Assembly: GCF_009707705.1 (NCBI RefSeq)
Contig: NZ_WLYX01000001.1
Coordinates: 1,364,001-1,428,000 of the forward strand
DNA length: 64,000 bases
Source of the DNA: Paludibacterium denitrificans
GTDB lineage: Bacteria > Pseudomonadota > Gammaproteobacteria > Burkholderiales > Chromobacteriaceae
Reading direction: 5' to 3'
The position numbers and the translations under genes are program-made. Shown here piece after piece: positions 44,262 through 54,502 of the stretch; the stretch's first letter is position 1, and every line of letters starts with the position of its first letter. A model generated the notes under the pieces. It did no database searches. It saw only the letters and a list, made by a program, of their open reading frames with translations, and was not told where the DNA came from.

Positions 44262-44602
44262 CTAGTCGCGCGTCAGCACTTCCAGCAATTCAATCTCGAA
44301 GATCAGATTGGAGTTGGGTTGGATATGCGCACCAATCTGGCGGTCGCCATAAGCCAGATGCGCTTAAGCACCCACAGCTTGCGTTTACCGCCCACTTTCA
44401 TGCCCATCAGGCCCTGATCCCAGCCCTTGATCACGCGGCCGGTGCCAATCACGCACTGAAACGGCTTGCCGCGCATGTAGGACGAATCGAACACGGTGCC
44501 GTCTTCCAGCCAGCCGGTGTACTGGGTGGTAATCAGCGCGCCCTTGACCGCCGCCTTGCCTTCGCCCAATTGCAGGTCTTCCACCCGAAGCGTATCGCTC
44601 AT
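44262..44602 (-). CDS. FKBP-type peptidyl-prolyl isomerase (frame broken)
   Basis: A one-domain FKBP of about 113 residues. VKGALITTQYTGWLEDGTVFDSS and the active-site region QCVIGTGRVIKGWDQGLMGMKVGGKRK-like (residues 53-79) are typical, with AYGDRQIGAHIQPNSNLIFEIELLEV after the break. At 44362-44369 GCTTAAGC stands where Val-Pro-Ala-His-Leu is expected. The stop is at 44262. It catalyses proline isomerisation in folding, in the cytoplasm, as no signal peptide is seen. Confidence 0.92.
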
Positions 44603-44812
44603 CTTGCCTCTCTCCATCTGCCAGAACAGTAACGGCGGCTATTTTAACGGTTTGGCCGGAGCCGTTGCGTTATCCCGCTTTCTGGCAAAACACAGCAGGA
44701 AAAATTACATTCGGCCCGGACGCGGCGCCGTAGCATAACAACCATTCCTTTACCCAAACCCGCGTCGCATTGGGCGCCGCGGTTGCTGCAGGATGATGTG
44801 CTGACAGCGTTA

Positions 44813-45691
44813 TCAGCCAGCTAACTCGGCAGTGGAGTCATCCAGCAACAAGGCGGTGAGGGCATCGATCGTCTGACGCCAGCAGGCCGTGACGGCGCAC
44901 CAGCAGCGTTTCGGCCTGAGCCAGATCGGGCGGCAGCGCATGGATGGACACCGCCTGCGCCCCCGGCAAACACGCCAGCAAACGACGCGGAATCAGCGCC
45001 AGCCCCATGCCGCTGGCCGCGCAGCCGATCATGGTGTGGTAAGACGACATCTCCACAATGCGGTCGGTACTGACGCCACTACGCTCCAGCCAGGCTTCCA
45101 GCCGGTGCCGATAGGCGCAACCGGGAGCAAAGGCGAGCAGGGACGGCGCGTGGGCATCGGCGGCGGAGCGCATGGGCGGGTGGTTTTTTTCCGCCACCAC
45201 CACCAGCTCTTCGCAATACACCGGCGTTGCCTGCAGTCGCGGATCAGTCACCGGCCCGCACACCAGCACGCCGTCAAAGTCTCCATCCAGCAGGCTGGAC
45301 AGCAGTGGGCCGGAGGCACCGGTTTTCAGCTCCAGCCGCACTTCCGGATAACGCGCATGAAACGCCGCCAGCACCGGCGCCAGATGTATCGCGGCGGTAC
45401 TTTCCATCGACCCCAGACGCAACTGACCACGCGGCTGGCGGCCCGTCACCGCCGCGCGCGCCTCGTCGGCCAACGTCAACAGGCGCTGGGCATAGTCGCC
45501 CAGCAATTGGCTTAAGCGGAGGGAATCAGGCGTTTGCCTTCGCGCAGAAACAGCGCCACGCCCAGATCGTCTTCCAGCTGGCGAATGCGCGTGGTGATGT
45601 TGGACTGCACCCGGTTAAGGCGGTTGGCAGCACGGGTAATCCCGCCTTCCTGCAGTACCGTCTGGAAAATCAACAAGTCATCCAGCCCCAT
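44813..45691 (-). CDS. LysR-family regulator divergent from the EamA exporter (frame breaks)
   Basis: [20 protein letters not shown] followed by [21 protein letters not shown] is the winged helix; the effector domain runs from [14 protein letters not shown] onward. Breaks lie at 45510-45517 ([12 protein letters not shown] expected, GCTTAAGC read) and near 44875, after which the ending reads [18 protein letters not shown]. Total length is about 292 residues. The divergent EamA exporter 100 bases away is the likely target. Confidence 0.88.
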
Positions 45692-45790
45692 TACATTCTC
45701 TCCACGAGATGGTTTTAATCATAATAATTCATTTTTAAAGAATATAAAGCCCGGCTAGGCTTGGGTTATCGCCATGCAACGGAGGCTTGT

Positions 45791-46692
45791 ATGTCTTCCC
45801 CTTCCATCCGGCACGGCTATCTGGCCGCCATCGGTACGGTGCTCATCTGGAGCGGTTTCATCGTCATCTCGCGGCTGGGTGGTACCAGCATCCTGACGCC
45901 TTACGACATTCTGGCGCTGCGGCTGACCACGGCTTCGCTGATTTTGCTGGCGCTGTTCGGGCCACTGCCACGCCCACACTGGCAGGATGGCCGCCTGTGG
46001 CTGCTGGCGGCACTCGGCGGCGTGGGTTATGGCGTACTGGCCTATGCTCGGCTTCAAGTGGGCGGCTTGGCACACGGGGCGATTCTGCTGCCGGGGCTGC
46101 AGCCTTTTCTGATTGCCCTGCTGGCTTGGCTGTTGGCCGGTGAACGACCGGGGCCAGAGCGCGTGCTGGGTTATGGCCTGATCGCCACCGGCGTGGTGCT
46201 GACGGCGATTCCGCTGCTGTCGGGCACCGGGCATGCCGGGCAGTGGGGCGGCGATGCGCTGCTGCTGGGCGCGTCACTGGCCCGGGCGCTGTTCAGCGTG
46301 CTGACCAAACGCTGGGCGTTTTCGCCCGGCTGCTGACACGTTTTGTCGCGCTGGCCTCGGCCATGCTGTACCTGCCGGTTTATCTGCTGCTGTTACCCAA
46401 AGCCATTACCGTCGCGCCGCTCAGTGCGCTGCTGTTGCAGGCGCTGTATCAGGGTATCGGGCCGACGATTATCGCCATGATGCTGTTTCTCAAGGCGGTG
46501 GAAGCGCTGGGCCCGGCCCGCGTGGGCGCCTTGATCGCACTGGTGCCGGTACTGGTGGGGCTGGTGTCGGCTCCGCTGCTGCACGAACCGCTGACGCTCT
46601 GGCTGGGTGCCGGGCTGCTTACCGTTTCTTGCGGCGCATTTCTCGCGTCGCGTCCACTCAACCGCACAAGGAAAACCTCATGCCCTACGTAA
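45791..46692 (+). CDS. EamA/DMT-family metabolite exporter (frame broken)
   Basis: Ten hydrophobic segments in about 295 residues, in two EamA repeats (MSSPSIRHGYLAAIGTVLIW; later LGPARVGALIALVPVLVGL). One base is missing near 46325, before LLTRFVALASAM. Near 46045-46070 the frame is kept but the residues (YARLQVGGLAHG) differ from the expected YAGFKWAALAHG, which two compensating indels would explain. The end overlaps the tautomerase gene by 12 bases. Confidence 0.86.
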
Positions 46693-46883
46693 ACATCAAG
46701 ATCACGCGCGAAGGTGCCAGCACCGAGCAGAAAGCCGAGCTGATTGCCGGGGTCACCGCGTTGCTGCGCGACACGCTTGGCAAGAATCCACAAACCACGG
46801 TGGTGGTGATCGACGAAGTGGAGACGGATAACTGGGGCATTGGCGGCGAGAGCATCACCGTGCGCCGCGCCCGTGGCGGTTAA
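46681..46883 (+). CDS. 4-oxalocrotonate tautomerase family protein
   Basis: A 66-residue protein. After Met removal the catalytic N-terminal proline is exposed (MPYVNIKITREG), and the second half (NPQTTVVVIDEVETDNWGIGG) is the family pattern. It overlaps the end of the exporter gene upstream, so they are cotranscribed. The substrate is unknown; family members isomerise enol and keto forms of unsaturated acids. Confidence 0.92.
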
Positions 46884-46900
46884 GCACCGCCAGCATGCAA

Positions 46901-46927
46901 AACAGGCCACCCGCTGGGTGGCCTGTT
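46901..46927. terminator. Bidirectional terminator between the tautomerase and hemL
   Basis: AACAGGCCACCC and GGGTGGCCTGTT form a twelve-base stem around GCT between convergent genes. A copy of the repeated 10-mer follows at about 46942. Confidence 0.8.
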
Positions 46928-46967
46928 GGCGTGTGGCCAAGGTTGGCCGAAAGCAGAAAGATCGACG

Positions 46968-48250
46968 TTAAATGCGGGCAAACGCGCGCTGGGCCGCCGC
47001 GATGGTGCTGTCGATGATCTCGTCGCTATGGGCGATGGAGACAAAACCGGCCTCGAAGGCCGACGGCGCAAAGTACACGCCTTCGTCCAGCATGGCATGG
47101 AAGAAGCGTTTGAACGCCTCCTGATCGGTTTGCATCATGTCGGCGTAGCAGGTCGGCACGCGGCCGCTGAAATACAGGCCAAACATGCCGCCCACGCTGT
47201 CGGCAGCCATGTTCACGCCGTTACGGCCTTGGCGGCTTCCTGCAAACCGTTGGCCAGACGCGCCGTCCGTGCGGCCAGCGTTTGGTGGAAGCCCGGCTGC
47301 TGGATCAGCTTGAGCGTGGTCAGGCCAGCGGCCACGGCCACCGGGTTACCCGACAGGGTGCCTGCCTGATAGACATTTCCCAGCGGCGAAATCTTGCTCA
47401 TGATGTCGGCACGGCCACCAAACGCCGCCATCGGCATGCCACCGCCGATCACCTTGCCCAGCGTGGTCAGGTCCGGGGTCACGCCATGCAGCCCTTGGGC
47501 GCAGCCCAGATCAACACGGAAACCGGTCATCACTTCGTCGTAGATCAACACGCTGCCGTGTTTTTCCGTCAGCGCGCGCAGTGCCTTGACGAATTCGGCG
47601 CTCGGTTTCACCAGGTTCATGTTGCTTAAGCAAACGGTTCGACGATGACGCAGGCGATCTGGTCGCCCAGTTTTTCAAAGGTGGTTTCCAGCTGCGCAAC
47701 GTTGTTGTACTCCAGCACCAGCGTGTGTTTGGTGCAGTCGGCCGGGACCCCACCGGAAGACGGATTGCCAAAGGTCAGCAGGCCGGAACCGGCTTTCACC
47801 AGCAGGCTGTCGGAGTGGCCGTGGTAGCAGCCCTCGAACTTGATGATGGCGTCGCGCCCGGTGAAGCCGCGCGCCAGCCGGATGGCGCTCATGGTGGCTT
47901 CGGTGCCGGACGAGACCAGCCGCACCTGTTCGACCGACGGCAACAGCTTGCAGATTTCTTCGGCGATGTCGATTTCGCCTTCCGTCGGCGCGCCAAACGA
48001 CAAACCGCCCTCGGCGGCCTTTTTCACCGCCTCGATCACCTCGGGATGGGCGTGGCCGAGAATGGCCGGGCCCCGTGGAGCCGATGTAGTCGATGTAACG
48101 CTTGTCGTCGGCATCCCAGAAATACGCGCCCTCGGCACGCTGCACGAAACGCGGCGTGCCGCCGACCGAGCCGAAGGCCCGCACCGGCGAGTTCACGCCG
48201 CCGGGAATGGTTTTCTTGCCACGTTCAAACAGTTCGAGATTGCGGGACAT
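46968..48250 (-). CDS. hemL: Glutamate-1-semialdehyde 2,1-aminomutase (three frame breaks)
   Basis: A PLP enzyme that makes 5-aminolevulinate from the product of Hem[21 protein letters not shown], the cofactor segment [12 protein letters not shown] and the lysine in [12 protein letters not shown] are clear. Breaks lie near 48072 ([14 protein letters not shown] expected), at 47624-47631 (EPFAGNMNLV expected, GCTTAAGC read) and near 47220 (before [14 protein letters not shown]). Total length is about 427 residues. Confidence 0.95.
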
Positions 48251-48298
48251 GTTGAGTTCCTGTGTAACCAATGCAAAAGGTTGGCCGAAACACGCCGC

Positions 48299-48769
48299 TC
48301 AGGCGTGCGGCCAACGGGTATAAGGGTTCTGCGACAGATAGGCGTTGGTATAGCGGCCATCGTGGGTCACTTCCTCGCCGACCCAGTCGGGCTTGTCAAA
48401 CGGGGTGTCTTCGCTCGGCAGTTCGATTTCGGCCAACACCAATCCGGCATTGTCGCCGAAAAATTCGTCCACTTCCCAGATAAAGCCGCCATGCTCGATC
48501 TTGTGGCGATGCTTGTCCACCACCATCGGGCACATGCTGTCCATCATGGTCTGGGCATCGGCCAGCGGAATCGGGTATTCGAATTCATGGCGGCTGATGT
48601 CGCTGATCTGTCCTTTGAGAGTCAGCCAGGCTTGCGAGCCGACGATGCGCACGCGCACGGTGCGTTCCTTCTGTACCGACAGATAACCCTGCCGGTAGGG
48701 CACGCCCGGTGCCAGCTTGCGCCGGGCATCGCCATGCACGATAAAACGCCGTTCAATTTCCACAGCCAT
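48299..48769 (-). CDS. CYTH-domain triphosphate-tunnel protein
   Basis: An intact 156-residue protein. The N-terminal EIERRF (the ExExK/R metal-binding motif), RQGYLSVQKERTVRVRIVG and IWEVDEFFGDNAGLVLAEIEL form the alternating charged strands of the triphosphate tunnel. Relatives hydrolyse inorganic tripolyphosphate. It lies between hemL and hemJ but has no known link to haem synthesis. Start ATG 48769. Confidence 0.9.
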   Translation of the reverse strand: MAVEIERRFIVHGDARRKLAPGVPYRQGYLSVQKERTVRVRIVGSQAWLTLKGQISDISRHEFEYPIPLADAQTMMDSMCPMVVDKHRHKIEHGGFIWEVDEFFGDNAGLVLAEIELPSEDTPFDKPDWVGEEVTHDGRYTNAYLSQNPYTRWPHA

Positions 48770-48783
48770 GATGTGCTTTCTGC

Positions 48784-49215
48784 TTAAAACGGTTTGACCA
48801 CTACCAGAATCACCACCGCCACCAGCGCCAGCACCGGAATCTCGTTAAAGAAACGGAACCAGACATGGTTTTTGTGATTCTGATGGGCGACAAAATCGCG
48901 GTACAGCTTGCCACAATAAAAATGGTAAGCCACCAGCCCAGCCACCAGCGTCAGCTTGGCGTGCATCCACGCACCGCTGATGCCATAGCCCAGCCACAAC
49001 ACCAGCCCGAACACCAGCGCCAGCAGGCCGATGGGCGTGACAAAGCGGTACAGCTTTCGCGCCATCAGCAACAGCCGGTCGTATTCGGCACCTTCGCTTA
49101 CCATGGCCAGATTGACGAAAATACGCGGCAGGTAAAACAGCCCGGCAAACCACGACACCACAAAGATGATGTGGAACGCCTTGAAATAAAGGTAAGCCAA
49201 TTCAAACTCCATCAT
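48784..49215 (-). CDS. hemJ: HemJ-like protoporphyrinogen oxidase (UPF0093 membrane protein)
   Basis: An intact 143-residue protein with four membrane helices. YLYFKAFHIIFVVSWFAGLFYLPR holds the conserved histidine near the N-terminus, and HAKLTLVAGLVAYHFYCGK another family block. HemJ oxidises protoporphyrinogen IX in haem synthesis, which fits the hemL neighbourhood. The start could be the ATG at 49215 or one three codons upstream. Confidence 0.88.
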   Translation of the reverse strand: MMEFELAYLYFKAFHIIFVVSWFAGLFYLPRIFVNLAMVSEGAEYDRLLLMARKLYRFVTPIGLLALVFGLVLWLGYGISGAWMHAKLTLVAGLVAYHFYCGKLYRDFVAHQNHKNHVWFRFFNEIPVLALVAVVILVVVKPF

Positions 49216-49275
49216 CACCGGCACAGGCCAAGGCCTGTTCGGCCAACCTGTGCCGGTTTCACGTGAAACGTGTGC

Positions 49276-50102
49276 TTAACGGCGGTTAGGCGTCGCCGCC
49301 AGATATAATGGCATCACCTGCGGGATATGCGCCTGCAGCTCCTGAATGCGCGAACTGCCGGACGGGTGGGTGGACAGGAACTCCGGCATGCGGCTGCCAC
49401 CACCAATGGACTGCATCTTGTTCCAGACATTCACCGCCGCATTGGGGTTGTAGCTTACGCGCGCCATCAGCTCCAGACCGATCACGTCCGCCTCGCTTTC
49501 CATGGTGCGGCTGTGCGGCTTGGACAGCGCCACATCCGCCACGGTCGAAACGGCCTTCATCTGCCCCTGATTCAACCCGGCAAGAGAACCAAAGATCGAC
49601 AAGCCCATGTTCTGCGCATACGCCCGGCTCATGCCCTCGCGCGAGTGCTCACGCAAGGCGTGCGCCATCTCATGGCCCATCACGGCGGCCAGTTCGTCGT
49701 CGCTCAGTTTCAGCGTTTTCACCAAGCCGGAATACACCATGATCTTGCCGCCTACCATGGCGTAGGCGTTGAGTTCCTGACTGTCTGCCACATTCACGTC
49801 CCAGCGCCAGCGCACCGCATCCGGGCGGAATGTGCCCACCGGGCAATCAGCCGCTTGGCCACCCGCCGCACGCGCGCGGTCAGTTGTGGGTCGCGATTGA
49901 GCTTGCCGCTTTGCCGCGCCTGCGTCACTTGCTGCGCATAGGATTTGGCCGACAGCTGTTCGACCTCCTGCGCCGACAAGAACATGGTCTGTTTACGGTT
50001 AATGCCGACCACGCCGGACTGGGTGGTATTGACCTGTGCGCAACCTGCCAGCGCGGCCACGGTCAACACGGCGGTTAGCGTTTTCTTCCAGAATTTCTGC
50101 AT
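49276..50102 (-). CDS. M48-family zinc metalloprotease, lipoprotein (frame broken)
   Basis: The signal peptide MQKFWKKTLTAVLTVAALAG leads to lipobox LAGC. The M48 core shows HEMAH (HExxH) and a downstream Glu ligand in ESEADVIGLELMAR; FLSTHPSGSSRIQEL is the usual last block. It resembles LoiP/YggG outer-membrane proteases. The frame breaks near 49838 (RLIAQVGTFRPDAVRW expected): CCAGG reads CCGG. About 275 residues. Confidence 0.9.
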
Positions 50103-50144
50103 GAAGATCGTTCCCGTCACCGTCATTCTGCCGGTTTTACCGGA

Positions 50145-50309
50145 TCAGATTTCCACCATTTCAAAGTCTTCCTTGCGCGCGTCGCAATCCGGGCAAGTCC
50201 AGTTGGGTGGCACGTCTTCCCACACGGTGCCCGGCGCAATGCCGTCTTCCGGACGGCCGGTTTCCTCGTCATAGATGAAACCGCAGATCAGACACATCCA
50301 GGTACGCAT
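50145..50309 (-). CDS. Rubredoxin
   Basis: A 54-residue iron protein reading MRTWMCLICGFIYDEETGRP and ending ARKEDFEMVEI. The two CxxC pairs (CLIC and CPDC) bind one iron, and the segment VWEDVPPNW between them is conserved. It is a small electron carrier, and it commonly sits next to thiD/thiE and hemL in betaproteobacteria, as here. It faces away from thiD, with 64 bases between the two starts. Confidence 0.95.
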   Translation of the reverse strand: MRTWMCLICGFIYDEETGRPEDGIAPGTVWEDVPPNWTCPDCDARKEDFEMVEI

Positions 50310-50373
50310 ACCTTTACCCTTTAGTCGGTTAAAATAACAATTGTAAATCTTGCCATCGCAAAGAGGTTAAGCC

Positions 50374-51243
50374 TTGTCCACTTTACCCCCTCCACCGGCT
50401 GTACTGACGCTGGCTTAGCTCCGATCCCTCGGGCGGTGCCGGTATTCAGGCCGATATTCTGACGTTGGCGAGCCTCGGTTGCCACCCCCTGTCGGTGATT
50501 ACCGCCGTCACCGTGCAGGATACCGTAGGCGTGGACGATTTCATGGTGATGGAAGCCGACTGGGTCAATGATCAGGCGCGCTTCCTGCTGGAAGACATCC
50601 CGGTGGCGGCCTTCAAGATCGGCATGCTCGGCAGCGTGGAAAACGTCGCCGTGGTGGCACAGCTGCTGGCCGACTATCCCGACATCCCGGTCGTACTCGA
50701 CCCGGTGCTGGCCAGTGGCGGCGGCAATGAACTGGCCGATGAAGATCTGGCCAGCGCGCTGCGCGACATGCTGATCCCGCAGGTATCCATCCTCACGCCC
50801 AACACCATCGAGGCACGCCGTCTGGCCAGCAACGACCCGGATGAGGATGAAGAGCTGTCGCTGGAACAATGCGCCACGCGCTTATTGGCACTCGGTTGCC
50901 AGCACCTGCTGATTACCGGTACGCACGACAACACGCGTGAAGTGGTCAATACCCTGTACGGCCATGGCGGTATGCAAGGCAGCAAGGTGATTCGCGCCGA
51001 CCGCTGGGAGCGGCTGCCGCACAGCTATCACGGCTCCGGCTGCACGCTGGCCTCGGCCATTGCTTAAGCATGTTGGCCTCCGGCCTGCAAATGCCGGAAG
51101 CAGTGCGCGAGGCGCAGGACTACACCTACCAGACCCTGCTCAACGGCATGCGTCTGGGCATGGGCCAGTTCATTCCCGACCGGCTGTTCTGGGCGCGCGC
51201 CGATGCGGAAGAGGAAGAAAGGTCCGGCCATGACAAGGCTTGA
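50374..51243 (+). CDS. thiD: Hydroxymethylpyrimidine (phosphate) kinase (two frame breaks)
   Basis: Makes HMP diphosphate for thiamine synthesis. I chose the TTG at 50374, which leads through PPPPAVLTLAG into SDPSGGAGIQADILTLA. VTVQDTVGV, LDPVLASGGG and HSYHGSGCTLASAIA are the other family blocks. Breaks lie at 50413-50419 (Ala-Gly-Ser expected, GCTTAGC read) and 51062-51069 (Ala-Gly-Met expected, GCTTAAGC read). The end overlaps thiE by 14 bases. Confidence 0.94.
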
Positions 51244-51848
51244 AGGGCTGTATGCCATCACCCCGGACAGCGACGACAGCGAATGGCTGATCGAACAGGT
51301 CAGTAACGTGCTGCCGCATGGCGTGCGGCTGCTGCAATACCGCAACAAGAGCGGCGATACCGTACGCCGTCTGTGGCAGGCCAACCTGCTGGCCAGCCTG
51401 TGTCGCAGTCAGGATGTGGCCTTCATCATCAACGATGACATCGAGCTGGCACTGGCGGTGGGGGCCGATGGCGTACACGTTGGCCGAACCGACGCCGCGG
51501 TCGCCGAAGCGCGCGCCCGGCTCGGCCCCGGCGCCATCGTCGGCGCCTCCTGCTACAACGATTTACAGTTGGCCGAAAACGCCGTGGCAGCCGGGGCCAG
51601 CTATATCGCCTTTGGTGCGGTGTTTCCCTCGCAAACCAAACCCGATGCCTGCGCCGCGCCGCTGACACTGTTTGCCGCCGCCAAACCATTGGGCGTGGCC
51701 AGCGTCGCCATTGGCGGCATCACAGCGGACAATGCCCCCGGTGGTGACGGCGGGCGCCGATATGCTGGCCGTGATTGGCGGCTTGTTCGATACCGCCGAT
51801 CCGGCTGCTAGCGCCAGCGCACTGGCCGGGCTTTATCCGGCCGCCTGA
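51230..51848 (+). CDS. thiE: Thiamine-phosphate synthase (frame broken)
   Basis: Joins the pyrimidine and thiazole halves of thiamine. MTRLEGLYAITPDS, LLQYRNKSGD, GVHVGRTDA, GASCYNDLQLA and FGAVFPSQTKPDA are typical. One extra C near 51738 breaks the frame before VVTAGADMLAVIGGLF; the stop is at 51846-51848. About 206 residues. It is translationally coupled to thiD. Confidence 0.94.
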
Positions 51849-51872
51849 CGCACCGCGCCCACGTAACAAAAA

Positions 51873-51897
51873 AAGCCCACCGCCAAACGGTGGGCTT
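51873..51897. terminator. Bidirectional terminator between thiE and the Mop gene
   Basis: AAGCCCACCG and CGGTGGGCTT pair around CCAAA, flanked by A- and T-runs on both sides. It lies between convergent genes. Confidence 0.9.
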
Positions 51898-51917
51898 TTT
51901 TGCCAATCCAGCCAGCG

Positions 51918-52133
51918 TTACAGCTTGGCGATCGACACCTCGGTAGATTTGACGAAGGCAATCACGTCGGAGCCGGGCTGCAGTTGCAGTTCGCGAATGG
52001 AACGGGTGGTGATGACCGAGGTGACAATGCCAGCCGGGGTTTCGACATCCACTTCCGACAGCACCGGGCCTTCGATGATTTCCTTGATGGTGCCTTTGAA
52101 CTGGTTACGTACATTGATGGATTTGATGCTCAT
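51918..52133 (-). CDS. Mop/TOBE-domain molybdate-binding protein
   Basis: An intact 71-residue protein, MSIKSINVRNQFKGTIKEII, that ends in SDVIAFVKSTEVSIAKL. This is the single Mop domain of molbindins, which bind molybdate or tungstate as oligomers. It lies 29 bases after the ssuB remnant on the same strand. Whether it has any link with the sulfonate genes is unclear; a link through oxyanion handling is only a guess. Confidence 0.9.
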   Translation of the reverse strand: MSIKSINVRNQFKGTIKEIIEGPVLSEVDVETPAGIVTSVITTRSIRELQLQPGSDVIAFVKSTEVSIAKL

Positions 52134-52162
52134 GTCAGTGGTCCTTTAGCGGGTTATCGGGG

Positions 52163-52797
52163 TTACAACGCCCAGTGCAATTGCAACGGGCTGATGACGG
52201 GAGTCGGCTCGACACTTTCCGTGGCCGACGGTTGTTGTTGCAGCACACGGGCCAGTACCTCGCTTTCCAGCGCGACAAAACGCGGGTGAGCACGGTCACG
52301 CGGGCGCGGCAGGTCAATCGCCAGATCCAGCCCCACCTTGCCGTCTTCGATCAGTACCACCCGGTCGGCCAATGCCACCGCTTCGCTGACGTCATGCGTG
52401 ACCAGCAAGGTGGTGCACCGGTATTGCTGCCACAGCCGCTCGATCAGCCGAGGCCAACTTCTTGCAGCGCGTGTTGCGCCCGCGCTTGCCAATCACCGCG
52501 CAAGCCCAGCCCGACGTTGTCCAGTACCGTTTTCCACGGCAGCAGGCGGGCATCCTGAAACATCACCCGCACCTGATCGGCATCACGGTTAGCCAGTAGC
52601 CCCTCATCGGGCTGTTCCAGCGCGGCCACCAGCCGCAACAGCGTGCTCTTGCCGCAGCCAGAGCGCCCGACCACCGCCACAAACTGGCCGACCGGGATAT
52701 GCAGATCCAGCCCGTTCAGCACGGTGCGCTCGCCAAACCGCTTGGTCAGGCCACTGAGCACCACGGCGCTCTCTTGCAGCGTGTCACGTGCACTCAT
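52163..52797 (-). pseudogene. ssuB: ssuB, sulfonate ABC ATPase with internal deletion
   Basis: The first part has Walker [18 protein letters not shown] and the Q-loop ([16 protein letters not shown]). The last part has [30 protein letters not shown] and a family-typical C-terminus. Between them about 49 residues are gone: ALQEVGL runs directly into RLIERLW at about 52446-52452, so the LSGGQ signature and Walker B are lost and the frame shifts. As written it cannot hydrolyse ATP. A genuine deletion or an assembly collapse could explain this. Confidence 0.85.
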
Positions 52798-52808
52798 GAG
52801 TATTCTCC

Positions 52809-53658
52809 TTATTGCCCACTGGTCTGATAGGACGGATGCCAGCGCAGGCTGCGCCGTTCGATCGCCCGCGCCAGCATGTCCACCAGCTTGCCCAACAGGG
52901 CGTACAGCAGAATCGCCAGCACCACCACTTCGGTCTGCAGGAATTCGCGTGCATTCATCGCCAGATAGCCGATGCCACTGTTGGCCGAAATGGTTTCCGC
53001 CACGATCAGGATGATCCGGGCAATGCCCAGCGCGTAACGCACGCCAACCAGAATGGACGGCAACGCCCCCGGCAACAGCACGTGCCGGAACAGGGCAAAA
53101 CCCTGCAAACCGTAGCTGCGCGCCATTTCCAACAAGGCCGGATCGATGGTGCGGATACCGTGATAGGTATTCAGATAAAGCGGAAACAGCACGCCAAACG
53201 CCACCAGAAACACCTTGGCCGATTCATCGATGCCAAACCACAGGATCACCAGCGGAATCAGCGCCAACGGCGGAATATTGCGCAGCATTTGCAGAGAGGT
53301 ATCCAGCACGCCTTCACCCAGTTTCGACAACCCGCTGATCAGGCCCAGCAGCAAACCCAGGCTGCCACCAATGGCAAACCCGACGCTGACACGCCAGAAG
53401 CTGATCTTCAGATGCGTCCAGATATCACCGCTGACCGTCAGCTCCACCCCGGCCTTGACCACCTCCAGCGGCGCTTAACAACACACGATGATTGATCCAG
53501 CCAAGCGCCGAGGCCACTTGCCACACCACAACCAGCAGCAGCGGCACCAGCCACGGCAAGCCGTGGCGGACGATGGCGCGGCCGATGTTTGAAAACGAAA
53601 ACGGCGGCGCCACGCTCGGGCTGCCCCCATGCCAAGAGAAAAACCGGAAAACATTCAT
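52809..53658 (-). CDS. ssuC: Aliphatic sulfonate ABC importer permease (frame broken)
   Basis: [12 protein letters not shown] and [20 protein letters not shown] begin the protein. The core has [20 protein letters not shown] and the EAA loop ([20 protein letters not shown]), and ends near [15 protein letters not shown]. At 53473-53479 GCTTAAC is read where Leu-Pro-Ala-Pro-Leu-Glu is expected, shifting the frame. About 282 residues. It lies 11 bases before ssuB. Confidence 0.9.
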
Positions 53659-53751
53659 GATGGATGTCCTGAAAAACAACTAAGTAGGCAGATAGCGATT
53701 CAGGGTTGGCCGAATCACCGCCAGCAGGCAGCGGCCCTGACCAGACCCCGA

Positions 53752-54341
53752 TCAGACACTGACGCGCAACGCCACCAGGCTGTCGCGCAGTTCATTAGGA
53801 CCGGGCAGAGGGGGATGCAGGGTTTTGAGGTTATCGGCAAAGCTCGCCACGGCCTTGGTCAGCCGTGTTGCCAGCTCTGGCACCAATACCGGCTGGCCGC
53901 TGGGCGATACCGATAGCTGGCTTTCCACCGCGAACACGCCGCTGTGAATTTCCTGCGCCTTGAGTGCGCCCAGCACCGGTTTGACCGCATAGTCCACCGC
54001 CAGCAGGTGTGCCGCCGTACCACCGCTCACCAGTGGCAGCACCGGTTTGTGCTCCAGCGCGCCTTCCGGCAACACATCCAGCAACAGTTTGAGCGCACCG
54101 GCATAGGCGGCCTTGTAGACCGGAGTAGCCACGATCAGGCGGACTGCTTGACCAGTTGCTGCAGGTTCTTGATGGCCGGGCTATCGAAACGGCCATAGAG
54201 AATGTCTTCCGCCGCGAAGTCGTACACGCTGATCACCACGGTTTCCACACCTTGTTCACGCAACAGCGGGATCGCGGCGTCCACCAACCGGGCAGTGCGA
54301 GAAGGACGGCTGGGGCTACCCAGCAAAGCAACAACGTACAT
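53752..54341 (-). CDS. ssuE: NADPH-dependent FMN reductase SsuE (frame broken)
   Basis: SsuE supplies reduced FMN to the alkanesulfonate monooxygenase SsuD. MYVVALLGSPSRPSRTARLV is the flavodoxin-like start, and ATPVYKAAYAGALKLLLDVLP the family block after the break near 54136. The C-terminus ends RDSLVALRVSV. About 197 residues. No ssuA or ssuD gene lies between it and ssuC, unlike the E. coli ssuEADCB order. Confidence 0.9.
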
Positions 54342-54502
54342 GCGGCACCTTTAGCTATCTTGAGTTATCAAACGCAACCTCGTTTGAGGCACAAGATAAC
54401 AGCGCCTATTTATCACTGGAAATTATAAAAAATTGATATGAATTGCAGAAAAAATATATAGCGCAGGGCAGGTGGCTCGCCACCAGAAAAAAGAGGGACA
54501 GA

